From NCBI GenBank assembly GCA_010015745.1, contig ML978284.1, forward strand, positions 1 to 64,000: a stretch of DNA of 64,000 nt, in the 5' to 3' direction. Of this stretch, positions 50,004 through 60,271 are shown one piece after another. The stretch is from Setomelanomma holmii. Lineage: Eukaryota > Ascomycota > Dothideomycetes > Pleosporales > Phaeosphaeriaceae. Numbering within the stretch: the first letter of the stretch is position 1; every line of letters starts with the position of its first letter. Made by a program: the position numbers and the translations under genes. The notes under the pieces were generated by a model that did not search any database, had not been told where the DNA came from, and saw only the letters and a list, made by a program, of their open reading frames with translations.

Positions 50004-50325
50004 AGTATTTCGAGTTCCGGTTCTTGTGTGTATCGCATGTTCGTCGAACATCGGGATCAAAGAAAAAGATAGAAAAGCATAGCAACTTCAGCTTGCATAC
50101 ATCGGCGCATCATCAAAGGTCACACGGCATCTCGGTCTACAGTTACGGAGCATATAAGTCGTTATCCACACACGGGTATATCGTTGTGTTCAGTAGGAGT
50201 TTCCCAGCGATTGTAATATACAACCCCTGTCGTCGCGTTCCATTCTTCATTTCTCTGCCGATTGCTCGGTCAATGCTATATAAGATCAATTTCCTTTGAC
50301 GTGTTCCCATCATTGGATATCGAAA
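50004..50325. other. Intergenic, nothing seen
   Basis: This is the 3' side of the RAD5-like gene, leading into the first tRNA-like element. Confidence 0.4.
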
Positions 50326-50456
50326 GGGCACAAGGTCTAAGGAACAAGTCTCCGGACGAAAAGCTTCCGAATGGCAAGGCACTTCTTACCGCAAGGGGCA
50401 ACATGCTTGACTGCTAGATGCTCGAGAGAAATGCGGGTTCGAGTCGCGCTGTGTCC
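50326..50456 (+). ncRNA. tRNA-like element A (131 nt)
   Basis: The 5' GGGCACA pairs over all seven bases (one G-T) with the 3' TGTGTCC. A GGTCTA A-box-like start and a T-arm GCGGGTTCGAGTCGCGC (one stem mismatch) are in the right places. The element is followed at once by a T5 run at 50460-50464, a pol III terminator. The interior is far longer than in a normal tRNA and has no evident anticodon arm. Confidence 0.5.
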
Positions 50457-50651
50457 ATATTTTTAGTTCTTTGTTTTGGGAGTGAGAGGCGATGCGTCGA
50501 TAAATGTTTACCTAGCGGTAAGTTTGTTCCAAGACCGCTGGTACATTGAGCAAACACTTTTGCCCCACGGCTCTCACTTTGCTACCCTACATCTGGATTC
50601 ACATCCGTCATATATTGTTGTAGTCCTAACTTTCATATCAGCGAATCTCAA

Positions 50652-50773
50652 GGGCATGTGGTGTAAACGGCGAAACAACTCACGGGCTAACCGAGAAGGT
50701 GTGGAAGCCGGGGGAAAAGACGCTCCGCAGGGCCCTGCAATGGAGAGATGCGGGTTCGAATCACGCCATGTCC
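50652..50773 (+). ncRNA. tRNA-like element B (122 nt)
   Basis: The 5' GGGCATG pairs with the 3' CATGTCC. The T-arm is GCGGGTTCGAATCACGC with one mismatch, and a T4 run follows at about 50780. The interior holds two hairpins: GGCTAACC pairing with GGT and AGCC, and CTCC-GCAGGG pairing with CCCTGC-GGAG. Its 5' flank is shared with element C. Confidence 0.5.
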
Positions 50774-50971
50774 ATAACCTTTTGCCCTTCTCTTTTGACA
50801 GTGACTAATGATCCCTCCGACGCAACTACGGCGCGAGTTTGCGACATTTTGCCGCTCATTCGTTTTGCAAACATTCTCGATTTGTACTTTTTACTTTCTT
50901 AAATGCCAAGCATCTCTAGAACTATCTACATATATGCTTTAAACGACGGCTTTCTCATCAGCAAATTTCAA

Positions 50972-51086
50972 GGGCATGTGGTCTAGTCAGCGAGGCATGG
51001 GTCTACAGAGTAGTAGACCAGATACGTGCACTTGCTGTTGGAACAGGCGCACCGATTGAGATGCGGGTTCGAATCTCGCCATGTCC
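50972..51086 (+). ncRNA. tRNA-like element C (115 nt)
   Basis: The seven-base acceptor stem (GGGCATG with CATGTCC) is complete. T8 and A14 are present, the D-stem GTCT pairs with AGGC over four bases, and the T-stem GCGGG pairs with CTCGC around a TTCGAAT loop. Between D- and T-arm lie a perfect 7-bp hairpin (GGTCTAC with GTAGACC) and a second hairpin closed by GTGC with GCAC. Only a weak terminator (T3, then T5 at about 51120) follows. Confidence 0.55.
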
Positions 51087-51290
51087 AGTATCGTCGATAT
51101 TTGGCTCCCTTTCATCTCTTTCTTTTTGCTTGCACTGATGCGAACGACAAACCGGTGACGTCTCACCCATGACCCATGCATCAGAGTTCGGTGTGTCCCC
51201 TTCAACACAGTGAGTAATTTGTAGTCGTCAACACAGATATATTCATCAGGCCTTTGGTATGTACAAGTACATGATCTTGTCACACACCCA

Positions 51291-53187
51291 TTACACCTTC
51301 TCTGCACCCTCGACATGCGCCACACCATCCAACTTGCCCATGTGTTGCAACCTCTTCGCCACATTATTATGTAGATACTTATCCATATCCGGGATAAAGC
51401 AGCATGCTACAATCAACAACACTGAAAACGGAATCGTCGCGTAGAACACATAATGGAACGTTCGTACGTAGGCATCTCTCACCGCAATGCCGGTCGCCGC
51501 AATGATTTGCGTATTGATCCCCGGAACAGCGGTGAAGTTGCCGAGCGTGAGGCCTTGGAAGAGAGCTGGGAGACTGGACGCAGGCAAGCCGGCGTTCGTG
51601 GCTGCGGGCGTGACCATGCTCGGGATGAACTGCGCGGATTTGTTCGTCAAGATGGAGACGTAAATCGCCTGCGCAACCGCACCACCTAGCGCGCGGATCG
51701 ATCCGAGGACACCAGTCGCAAGCCCGATATCCTGCGGTTCAATCACCAGCGTCACACCCGGGAACGTAATGTTATCAATCCAGCCAATCACAAAGCACCC
51801 AAGCACCCCCATCGTGATAACAAACGTATGCGTATCCGGTCCCAAGGCCGCAAGACTGCCTACAAAAGCAGTAGCCAGGACAGCAAGGGTGATGCACTGC
51901 CATTTGACCTTGGGAAGGTAGGATAGCGCAAGGCCGCCGACGAATTGCCCGAGTAAGACGCCGCCGCCGACGACGCTGGATTGCCAGCCTACGGCGATGA
52001 CGTCGGGAGTGTATACCGTGGTGATGAGCGTGGGCCATACGATGGTCATGGAGTAGTAGACCATGGCGCCGATGCAGGCGGCGACGACAATGGCGACGAA
52101 GCCGACGTCTTTGAAGAGGCGGGGTGGCATGAGGGGGATGGTGTGGCAGAGGTATTGCTCTGTATATATGTTAGCAAGGGCATCGATGGGAGAGCTCTGA
52201 GACGGGTTGGTTACGTACCATATAGTCCGAATGCGAATAGTGTGAAGATGCCGATGATGATGGTGCAGAGGACGTGTGCGCTTGTCCAGGGATATACTTG
52301 GCCGCCCCAGCTTACGCCGATGAGGAAGAGGACACAGCCTGCGATAAACAGGAAGATGCCAACGAAGTCGAGTTCCTTGAAGGCTTGCCACTTGGTCTTG
52401 CCGTTGACGTGGAGTTGATTGTATGTTGGCGGGTGGTAGAGGAACTGGTACAGGGCGATGGTGATCACACCGAAGATGATGCCGAGGTAGTAACTCCAGC
52501 GCCATCCTGCGGCGGTGCTGTCGATGAACTTGCGAGCGATGATTGGACCGAAGACGGCGAAGGGTAAGCTGGACATGAAGACGAGTGTCACAATTGGACC
52601 TCTCTGCTTGTTTGGGACAAGTTCACCGAGAACGATTCCAAACGAGAGTTGGCCGGCTGCTGCGACGCCGTTGCAGGCATTGGCTGCGATCAGAGTTTCG
52701 ATGCTGTGTGCTGTTGCGCCGACGATATTTCCGACAATACTGAGCACGGTCGTCCCGATAACCATCCATTTGCGCCCGAAGATCTGTAAGATATTAGTCA
52801 AGTAGCAAATCAACTGAGACCAAAACTTACATCAGAAAGACGTCCTACGAGTAGGAACCCGACTGCGGATCCAAGAATCCAGACTGTGCCTACCCATCCA
52901 AGATTTGGCGAGGGACCAATGTCCTGGTTGATCAAGGCCAAAGTATTCGCGGGAAGAACCCATCCTAGGTACGCGCAGATGCTACCCGTGCAAACAGCGA
53001 TGACTGTGCCGATAAAATTGACGCTACGAAAGTATCCTTTTGGCATATCCGCCAGTTCACCACCAATGGCGTGCGTGTCGACCATGTCGACAGTGCCATC
53101 GGTGTGAACTTGCTTGATGGCTTCGACGTGCTCGGTCGAAGATGCCGAGTCAACCTTCTCCGCCGCCATCTTTCCGTCGTGGCTCAT
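51291..53187 (-). CDS. TRI12-type MFS efflux pump
   Basis: Three exons (52831-53187, 52219-52783, 51291-52159) with introns of 47 and 59 nt join in phase to give 596 residues, the usual length of 14-helix drug:H+ antiporters. After a hydrophilic start (MSHDGKMAAEKVDSAS) come the first helix, the loop motif GRLSD-IFGRKW formed across intron 1, GWRWSYYLGIIFG, and GWQSSVVGGGVLLGQFVGG in the second half. The order and these motifs fit the TRI12 group (named for a trichothecene pump), whose members also export siderophores and drugs. No biosynthetic cluster is visible here, so the substrate is unknown. A Met codon at 53292 lies upstream in frame, but 53187 gives the expected short N-terminus. Confidence 0.88.
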
Positions 53188-54026
53188 TGAGATAGTGGTT
53201 AAGAGAGGAGAGAGGAGAGAGGATTGATGTGGAGTCGTCAAGACCTGCAGAAGGAACGACAAGGAAGAGGCGGGGATCCTTATATCTACCATGCAGCTGC
53301 TTCACGCATCCCAGATCCCACCGTCTGCCTCGCAACGTGGTAAGCGAGAACGTATGAGACCACAGAGGCCAGACCGCTCCAATACCCCGGATCGACCACC
53401 TGCTCCACGATCCGGGGCACGCGGCGACGGGCTACTGAATGCTTAGACGTGTCCCAGACCACGACTTCGGGATGCATATCCTCGTGGAACGTGATGTGGG
53501 TTGTGTCATGTACAGTGTGCGGAGGCTGATTGCGCGACTCGCACGAGCCAGGTCAATGTTGCGATTCGTCCCACATGCAAACTGCGGGGGAAATGAGGGC
53601 TGAGAATCTGGGGTTATAAGGCCCGACACAAGAACACGCAAGCAACCATAAGCAAGTGAATACCCGGCACGAAGGATGGACATGCAAGCTGATTGGAGTG
53701 GGAGTGATGTGTGGATTCTATTTGTTGCGGTTCTCACTCCGCTGCAGACTCGGATGCTCGCGAGTCTCGGCTTTGCGTCCGCGTACCGTTATCCGCGGAT
53801 GCTCGGCTATGCCAGAGCTACAACACGGGAAACGGCATGAGAGATTTGGGCACACGAAAACGTGGCTGTTGGCTTAACGAGCGACTGAGGTCTGATTATT
53901 GTAACGTGTGTGGCGCGTGTATAGCGCGTATTGACATTGTAGCGACAGTGATTTTATCACCATACTGATGCGCGCGTGAGGTGAGCCGCCCATGTGAGTT
54001 GAAACCAGCAATTCCAGAATTGTCAT
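53188..54026. other. Intergenic, nothing seen
   Basis: This is the upstream region of the MFS pump. Short frames on both strands lack support. Confidence 0.45.
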
Positions 54027-54803
54027 CTAAAGCAGCAAAGCGAAGACAGCTGCGACTGCTGGGAAGAAGACGTAGGGCATGGTAGCGAGGGTGATACGCA
54101 TGCCACCTGCGCCGCTCTTGGATGACTGTTCAGCGGTTGCACTACCAGCAGCTCCAGAAGAGCTCGTGGTACCTGCTCCATGATCAGCACGGGATGTGGT
54201 GTGGACTATCGTGAGCCACTTACCGTCTGCACTAGTAGTGCCTTTGCCTTGCTGTCTTTGCGCACAGAAGTCGGTCAATGTAGTGTTTGATGACAAAGTC
54301 TGCAGCTTGGTCTGGGCCTTCGAGATCTTCTCCTTCAGCTTATCAACCTCAGTGCTGTTGAGCGACTTCTTCGAAACCATAGCGTCAAGAGCTGTCGTGT
54401 TGCTTGCAAGATTTGCCAACTTTTGCAGCTGCTTCATCTGCTTACACTCCGACACCGTCTTCTGCTCAGCATCAATCGCTGCACACTCAGTTGTCAAGGT
54501 TGTGTTGGACGCCATTGTCTGCAATTTCGTAGTAGCGTCGGTAGCTTTGGTCTTCAGCGCATCGACTTCGGTAGAATTCAGCTTGCCCTTTGCGACAAGT
54601 TCATCGAGTTTGGTCTGATTGGCGGCAAGTTCGGTCAGATGTGTGAGCTTTGCCATTTGCTTGCAAGCCTGTTTTATGGTATCGGCACCCTTAGTGTGCG
54701 TGCCATTGCGGTCCTTGCGCACTTCCAATGAGGTGAAGCCGATGTTAGGGAACGCATACGATGTTGCCGCGAAGGCGAAGAGAAGAACCTTGAGAGAATG
54801 CAT
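54027..54803 (-). CDS. GPI-anchored secreted protein with a duplicated Cys-bounded helical domain
   Basis: The Met at 54803 opens a signal peptide (MHSLKVLLFAFAATSYAFP). Two homologous segments of about 60 residues follow. Both begin with CKQM, contain KLNSTEVD or SLNSTEVD and KLQT-ASNTTLT or KLQT-SSNTTLT, and end in a Cys. Each is helical and would be closed by a disulfide. A Ser/Gly-rich linker leads to a hydrophobic tail (VFFPAVAAVFALLL) typical of GPI signals. A 51-nt intron (54173-54223, GTAAGT to GAGCAG) without stop codons probably lies just after the second repeat, giving 241 residues spliced. The fold recalls fungal surface or wall proteins, but I cannot place a family. Confidence 0.75.
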   Translation of the reverse strand: MHSLKVLLFAFAATSYAFPNIGFTSLEVRKDRNGTHTKGADTIKQACKQMAKLTHLTELAANQTKLDELVAKGKLNSTEVDALKTKATDATTKLQTMASNTTLTTECAAIDAEQKTVSECKQMKQLQKLANLASNTTALDAMVSKKSLNSTEVDKLKEKISKAQTKLQTLSSNTTLTDFCAQRQQGKGTTSADGKWLTIVHTTSRADHGAGTTSSSGAAGSATAEQSSKSGAGGMRITLATMPYVFFPAVAAVFALLL

Positions 54804-55469
54804 CTTGAGCTGGTGAAGAGTGCTTGGTGTAGGTAAAGAACGGAAGTAGTTACAAGAAGGGAAAAGGTCCTGCCGGTGATACGATAAACTTGAAGTGAAA
54901 GAAGAGAAAGAATTGCCTGCAATGCTTGAGTGTTGTTGTGAACCGCTGGAGCTATGAAGCCACAACCATAGCCAAGATATACAGCGCGGAGGAGGTACAT
55001 TCGTAGGCGCCCACGCGGCCTCATTGTCGTGAAACCTCTGCAGAAACCTGAAAGGCTATCAAACAAACTCATACAATCGACTCTTGCGAGTGGTGGGGCA
55101 TGCGCGCAGAATTGCGGCCACTGAGCGATCAACGTCTCCGCTTCCGGTGAACGGTCTGGCATGCGTGCGAGACAACCATCACGAATGGACTGGTAAGGTC
55201 CAGCCGCTGCGGTGTCGTGGTGTGGACTGACGCCTGTCGGCGTTTCATATACCGTCGGATGTTATGCAGAGCTAAGCATTGCGTACGCGTCTTGGCATGA
55301 GATGTGTTTCAGATCCGCGCTGCCGGTGAACAACACGAAGGAGCCGCCCCCTCGAATTGGGCCTGAGGCGTCTGGGTGCTCATGCAGGCACCATCATGCG
55401 ACGACTTCGCTTCGGTAAAGGCGATCAAGTCCTTGTAGTCGCACAGTCCGCCTCTTGCGCCGGGGGTGC
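54804..55469. other. Intergenic, nothing seen
   Basis: This is the upstream region of the GPI-anchored protein gene and the 3' side of the Nudix pseudogene. Confidence 0.4.
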
Positions 55470-56445
55470 TCAGCGCCTTTTGGAAATAGGAAAAGGCAGA
55501 CGGCGATGCATTCGCATGCATATTTCCGTGAAATTCTCTTCATTTTCTGGAGTGATGATGTCATGTCGAATAAAGAAGTCAATCATGACTACAGCCGAGT
55601 TGGGTTTGAAAGTGCCTTTCTGGAGTTCTTTCTAAACCTGTGGAACACTCATACAGTAAAACTCTTTGACTTCCTCGTCCTTGGGCATCGGAACAATATG
55701 TGGTTCAAGCTCGAGATCATACACATCTACCATGTCTGGCATCACCAGACCCTTTTCTGCAAAGAAGGCGTCGTCTGTCTGGTGGACGTAGGTCAACACA
55801 CCGCAAGATACCATGTCTCGCTGGACAAGAGACTCAGGCAGGGAAGCTTCCTCGTCTGCTTCATGAATGATGGTCTGATGCGGCGACTCTTGAGCTCTAA
55901 CGCCACCTGCGACAGTGGCGTCTAGCATGCCGTGGTAGGTCTTGACCGAGTAGCTCCTTCGAGGTACCCAAATTTTCAGGTCGCCTTCCGCCGTCATGGT
56001 GTAAGCGGTCAAGTGAGCGCCGCGTGACGTGGTTCCGAACAGCCCGACCGCAAAGCGTTCAATCTGGATAGGATATAGAGCGCCGGGTATGCTGAAGTAC
56101 TCGCTATGTCTTCCGCCAACGATCTGGAATAGGTCTTGCTCGATTATGGCTTCTACTAATTGTTGGAAAGCTAAGTTGCATTCAGGCGACTTAGTACGAA
56201 CAGTGCGTGTATCGTGGCTGATCAAGAATTCATTATGCCATGGCATCTTGTCGACGATTGTAGGGTGCATATATCCATGCGCAAGGGTATCACCTGCAAT
56301 ACACAACTTGTAATATTCAGTGGTCGCATCTGCTGAGTATGAAAAGCTGCTTGCTTTAGTTTTTGCTTGGTTCGAAAATAATCATTAGTACTCACTTGTC
56401 GCATGCCTCAACTATGTCTAGCTAGGATCCGGACGAGTCGGGCAT
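55470..56445 (-). pseudogene. Nudix hydrolase (DUF4743/Tnr3-type) interrupted by two in-frame TAG codons
   Basis: A full Nudix gene can be followed. Exon 1 (56396-56445) ends LDIVEACDN, a 46-nt intron (56350-56395) follows, and exon 2 reads SFSYSADATTEYYKLCIAGD, GLFGTTSRGAHLTAYT, LKIWVPRRSYSVKTYHGMLD, the Nudix box start TVAGGVRAQESPHQTIIHEA, DLELEPHIVPMPKDEEV, and finally KGTFKPNSAVVMIDFFIRH to a TGA at 55470. Two TAG codons break it: one at 56422-56424 just before LDIVEACD, and one at 55632-55634 between SVPQV and KELQKGTF. Family members of this type hydrolyse nucleotide or thiamine-related diphosphates. Translation starting at an internal Met would give a truncated protein with the Nudix box. 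The rest of the frame and the splice sites are intact, so the damage looks recent. Confidence 0.75.
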
Positions 56446-56751
56446 AGTGCATTCCTCGCCTTGCCGGTATTCAAAGCGCGTGGAGAAAGTCTGTGAGTTT
56501 TGGTGGGTGGTGGTGAAATGTGAGAGGACGATGGTTGACGGTGGATTGCCCCTCATTCGCCCGTCGTTGGTTGTGCCTTCTACTTTGCAGCTCTCCGCAA
56601 CAGTCTTGCCCTCGCGTCCATGCTTGGTCTCCATGTAGTATCACGTGCGCGTCGATGGCTTACTGATGCTCCCTCCAAACACGCTTGCACTGATCTAGTC
56701 CTTCAAGTCGAGCACGCCTCTTCACAGTGGCCGACGGATGTCATGCTATGC

Positions 56752-57189
56752 TCATCGTGGTAATCCATTTCCAGCTCCACCACCCATTGAATATGTCTCG
56801 CTGCCATTGCTCCTCACTCCAGGCCCTCTCGCACCAGGCTGCCTCCTCAAAGCCAGCATGACAGGCTCCTCTCGCGCGGCAACAGCGACGCCGCCCGCAC
56901 TCACACCAGCTCCGCCACTACCTCGTGTGCCCGAAGTGCTCGCTGATGTACCACCAGGACCTCGTCGCATGAGTTCATCGAGGCCGAGATCGCGCCATAT
57001 GGGCTCCTTCTTGGTCTGTGTCGCGCGCTGGATGCCGAAGGCTGCGTGCTGGTCGGGCACGACGTCATCTTCGTCTTCAGGGTTAACGGGTTGCAGGTGG
57101 GGCGGGACGTAGATGTCTTCTGGCGCGAGCTGAGAGGAGGTAGGATTTGTAAAGGACTCGAGGAGGTCGGCATGATGCGAGTGGTGCAT
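56752..57189 (-). CDS. Small hypothetical protein
   Basis: An open frame of 145 residues contains DIYVPPHLQPVNPEDEDD and TKKEPIWRDLGLDELMRRG, followed by a Gly/Ser/Ala-rich C-terminal half. The acidic-to-basic pattern and the two compact motifs look like a real protein rather than a shadow, but I recognise no family. A short 5' exon ending near 57257 (ATG followed by GTAAAT) is possible. Confidence 0.4.
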   Translation of the reverse strand: MHHSHHADLLESFTNPTSSQLAPEDIYVPPHLQPVNPEDEDDVVPDQHAAFGIQRATQTKKEPIWRDLGLDELMRRGPGGTSASTSGTRGSGGAGVSAGGVAVAAREEPVMLALRRQPGARGPGVRSNGSETYSMGGGAGNGLPR

Positions 57190-58215
57190 GTGAAGGTATG
57201 TCGCTGTCGAATCGCGTGTCTGTGGTGCATCAATACTGCGCCTGTCAGAAGCTTGAGGCTAGGATATTTACCATCCTGACAGTCAGACTGAGCTGTTCGG
57301 CTCTCGGCGATTTAATGAAGGGATGTTGTGAGTGTATTCCCAAGGTCGCGTTCCTTCGACGTGTGTTGTTGTAGCGCAAACAAATACGCGGAATCTTGCC
57401 GCGAGAGCACCGTGAAGTGCACTAAGCGATTTTAGGCCGCCCCAGGAGCCGACTGAACACTATGCAGCTCAGACGCAACTTCACTTCTTCTCTTGCCTCT
57501 CTTCTGTACTTTGTACTATAAGGGATTACCGAGATGTATTTTTAATTGTGACACTTGATCCCGTATGAGAAAAACCGATCTATCCACCAACCTTAGAAGA
57601 TCCAGGACGTCAAGAGCGACTTGTATGTGCTATCGAGCGCTATCTAAGTACGATCTAATACTGCTGGTATGATGACAAGAGTCAGTTTGCGATGATGCAA
57701 ACCTAGAACCATTCGACGCCTACGCCTGCGCGTAATCGCTGAGCGTCACTCAGGCAGCGTACCAGTCTCATCAGCAAGCCCGTCGAGGAAGAATGAGGTC
57801 AGCATGCGAGATGATGGAAGAGTCTGACCATGCATCTTTGGTACTAAAATCTGAAGTGTATTCACTTCTACTCCCCAAATCGCTCGAAGGCTTCTGTGGA
57901 CGACCGATACACTAAGACGACTCGCGCATCAACACTACCGAGGCAAGAGGGACGGACCGAAACGAAAGCGTCTTGCCAACGTTGCGCTTCCAGACCTTTC
58001 CGTCATCATCCAATCCGCCTCCTCTGACTCTGAGTCTCTTTCCGCATCCGAGCCCCATCGGAGCTTCCTCCTCTTGTGCTGACGTTAAGATTCCGCTCTT
58101 GCCCCACTTTGGTCGGCTACAAGAAGTTCGCCAACATACTTAATGCTTAACTCGCCCTCTTGAGCAACGAAATATCACTACAAAATTAGTTACATCAAGG
58201 AACTCGAACTTTATC
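57190..58215. other. Intergenic, nothing seen
   Basis: There is no frame of useful length and no RNA or repeat that I can identify. Confidence 0.45.
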
Positions 58216-58695
58216 ATGGCACAAGGACGCTGCAATTGTTCGAACATCAAGGTCTCCCTTCCGGAGCAGCCAAAGCAATCTGTCGTGTGCTACTGGTAAG
58301 CAGTCATCAGCATATAGCAGGAGATACAATCACACTGACGATGGTAGTTCCAATTGCCGCCGAGCTGGCTCAGCTGTTGGATCCTTCCTCTATGTCCTCG
58401 ACAAGAACGAGGTCAAGATCGACGATCCCAATGGACATTTGAAGACCTACAAGGACAGCGATACAAAAAGTGGCAACACAATAATCCGCCAATTCTGCAG
58501 CAACTGTGGCTGGTGCGTTGACGCAGAAATGAGTTTCATACAAGAGTCTAATACCAATACAGTCCAGTAGCATCCTTGATCTCCGAAGACGCGCCCAAGA
58601 TGTTCTTGAAGGCAGGACTATTCGAGCATATTCCTCCCCCGGCGCACAAATCTTTCGAGCAGGAGGAGCCAGAGTGGTTGAAGATCAGTGCGTGA
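58216..58695 (+). CDS. GFA/CENP-V domain protein (glutathione-dependent formaldehyde-activating-like)
   Basis: Three exons (58216-58295, 58348-58512, 58563-58695) with introns of 52 and 50 nt give 125 residues. Splicing restores both zinc-binding groups: RCNCSNIKVSL and CYCSNCRRAGSAVGSF at the start (the second formed across intron 1), and FCSNCGCPVASL across intron 2. The family ending FLKAGLFEHIPPP and EWLKIS is present. GFA proteins are small zinc proteins; some act with glutathione on formaldehyde, but most fungal members have no proven substrate. Length and Cys pattern are normal for the family. Confidence 0.85.
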
Positions 58696-58943
58696 AATGT
58701 ATACTGTGTTCAAACTTAAATCGAATCTCGATCTTAAACCGTTCAATGTCCAGATGCATCATTGTTTAAAACTACTAATGCCAATGGCCTAGTCGTACAA
58801 ATCAGATACTCACCGTCCTTCAGGTCATTTGTGTAGCGCTTTTGGTCTGTGGCTCACCGTGCTATCACCTTTGGATTTTCTCGCTCCAAAACATCATCGC
58901 TGCTCGACACAAAGCTGGCAACAAACGCCATCCAAAAAGAAGT

Positions 58944-59095
58944 GGACACGGCGCGACTCGAACCCGCATCTCCCGCTGCCCTGGTTGCCCAGAACGATCC
59001 CGGTTGCCCAGGTGAACGGCGAGTCTTTAGACTCACCGAAGTAAACCGATTTTCGGTCGAAAGTGTGGGTGCCTTACCGGTTAGACCACGTGCCC
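58944..59095 (-). ncRNA. tRNA-like element D (152 nt)
   Basis: The acceptor stem GGGCACG pairs with CGTGTCC. T8, A14, G18G19 and a D-stem GTCT/AGGC are all present, so the 5' part is close to canonical. The T-arm is GCGGGTTCGAGTCGCGC with one mismatch, and a T5 run follows at once. In between lie three hairpins: ACCGA-AAA-TCGGT, GGTGAGTC-TAAA-GACTCGCC, and one closed by CCTGG/CCAGG that contains two copies of CTGGGCAACC. Confidence 0.55.
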
Positions 59096-59245
59096 TAGAA
59101 ATGGAAGATAGCAGCTGGCTCAGACTAGTGATTATATACATTGAGCAGGTTTTCCAATTTAGTCCGAGGTGTTGTGCCTACCTTCACCTCAAGTTCTTGA
59201 GCGGAGGTGGCCAGCTAAAAGTCACTACAAAGAGAAAGATCAGAT

Positions 59246-59361
59246 TGACACGGCGCGATTTGAACTCGCATCTCCCGCTGTCATCGGCGGGGCTTTGGAC
59301 CCGCCAACAGAATTCGACTCAGTCAACGATGCGGTTATCTTATCAATTGAGCCTCATGCCC
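59246..59361 (-). ncRNA. tRNA-like element E (116 nt)
   Basis: GGGCATG pairs with CGTGTCA except at the first position. The T-arm is GCGAGTTCAAATCGCGC with two stem mismatches. A strong hairpin, CTGTTGGCGGG against CCCGCC and ACAG, precedes the conserved GAGAT and T-arm. No T4 terminator follows directly. It looks like a more decayed member of the family. Confidence 0.4.
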
Positions 59362-59506
59362 TTTGTATGTGATATATAGTCGAGCATTGATTGAGATGTA
59401 TACACCACGAGTACCACGAGTAGATAGCGTGATAAGCAGCTCTCCTTTCTTGAAACAAGGCATAGAGAGCCAGAAAGAGACCAGTACGGAAGCAAAGAGA
59501 GTGACT

Positions 59507-59635
59507 GAACATGGCGCGGCTCGAACCCACATCTCCGAAAGGGCGAAGTATACACTTTGAAATTTACTCGCCTCAAGGTAGCCCGCCGAGGACCTACTTG
59601 GGTAGCCGGCCTCATCTCTTTTAGACCGCATGACT
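59507..59635 (-). ncRNA. tRNA-like element F (129 nt)
   Basis: The four inner acceptor pairs (CATG with CATG) remain and the outer ones are lost. The D-stem GTCT/AGGC and the GGAGAT plus GTGGGTTCGAGC T-arm start are kept. It is probably a degenerate copy of the same family as elements A to E. Confidence 0.35.
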
Positions 59636-60271
59636 TGTATAGCTGAGATATGCCCTTTCCTTCGCTTAACCCGTGGGTCTGCTTCACAGCCTCGCGTTCA
59701 AATCGACATGATGCATAAGTAAAAGATGAACAAGGGTAGATTCTGAAATGCGAGCAAAGCGGAAGAAGCGACATGAACCGGTACTTGATTAGTTCTGCTG
59801 GCATGACGGTCGTGTGCTTCAAAATTGATAGATGGATCAGATATATATCTTATGTAGAGCAGAATCTAGAAGGCGAGGTCAACGAGTGGACTTCGACGTT
59901 CATCCAAGGAATTTTGAAGTTAGACTTTTCATACTCAAAACTTTGTAACGCTGGAGTGCGTGTTTTCCAGGTAGCTTTGAGGAACTCTAAAGAGTGTCAT
60001 CGTGCATCTGAACATGGATTAGCAAGGAATGTTTCTCAAGAGCCGCTGAAGGTCAGGAGTTGAATTTGAGTTGAGATGGGAGTGGAAGCGGAAGTAATAC
60101 CGTACAGTGCGTAGAGCTGTGAATGGAGATTGATGACGATGCCGATTGGCTAGACCACGGACTGCATCGGACGCTATCGTTTCATCACGTGAACGACGCT
60201 AACTCCGACTTCCTCCGAAGCCATCGTCACACATTCCTCCATACTTGAACATCATCTTATTGTATCGCTAA
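59636..60271. other. Intergenic; promoter of the Zn2Cys6 gene
   Basis: I see no gene. A palindromic CACGTG lies near 60186, about 85 bp before the start codon, and could be a bHLH or bZIP site. Confidence 0.4.

Noticed and set aside
50326..59635. Calling elements A-F ordinary tRNA genes with a named amino acid
   Set aside because: No element gives a clear five-base anticodon stem with a T33-anticodon-purine37 loop, even allowing an intron at position 37/38, so no identity can be assigned.
50326..59635. Elements A-F as copies of one tRNA-derived SINE
   Set aside because: The interiors differ from copy to copy, there is a full 3' acceptor half, and there is no shared tRNA-unrelated body or tail.
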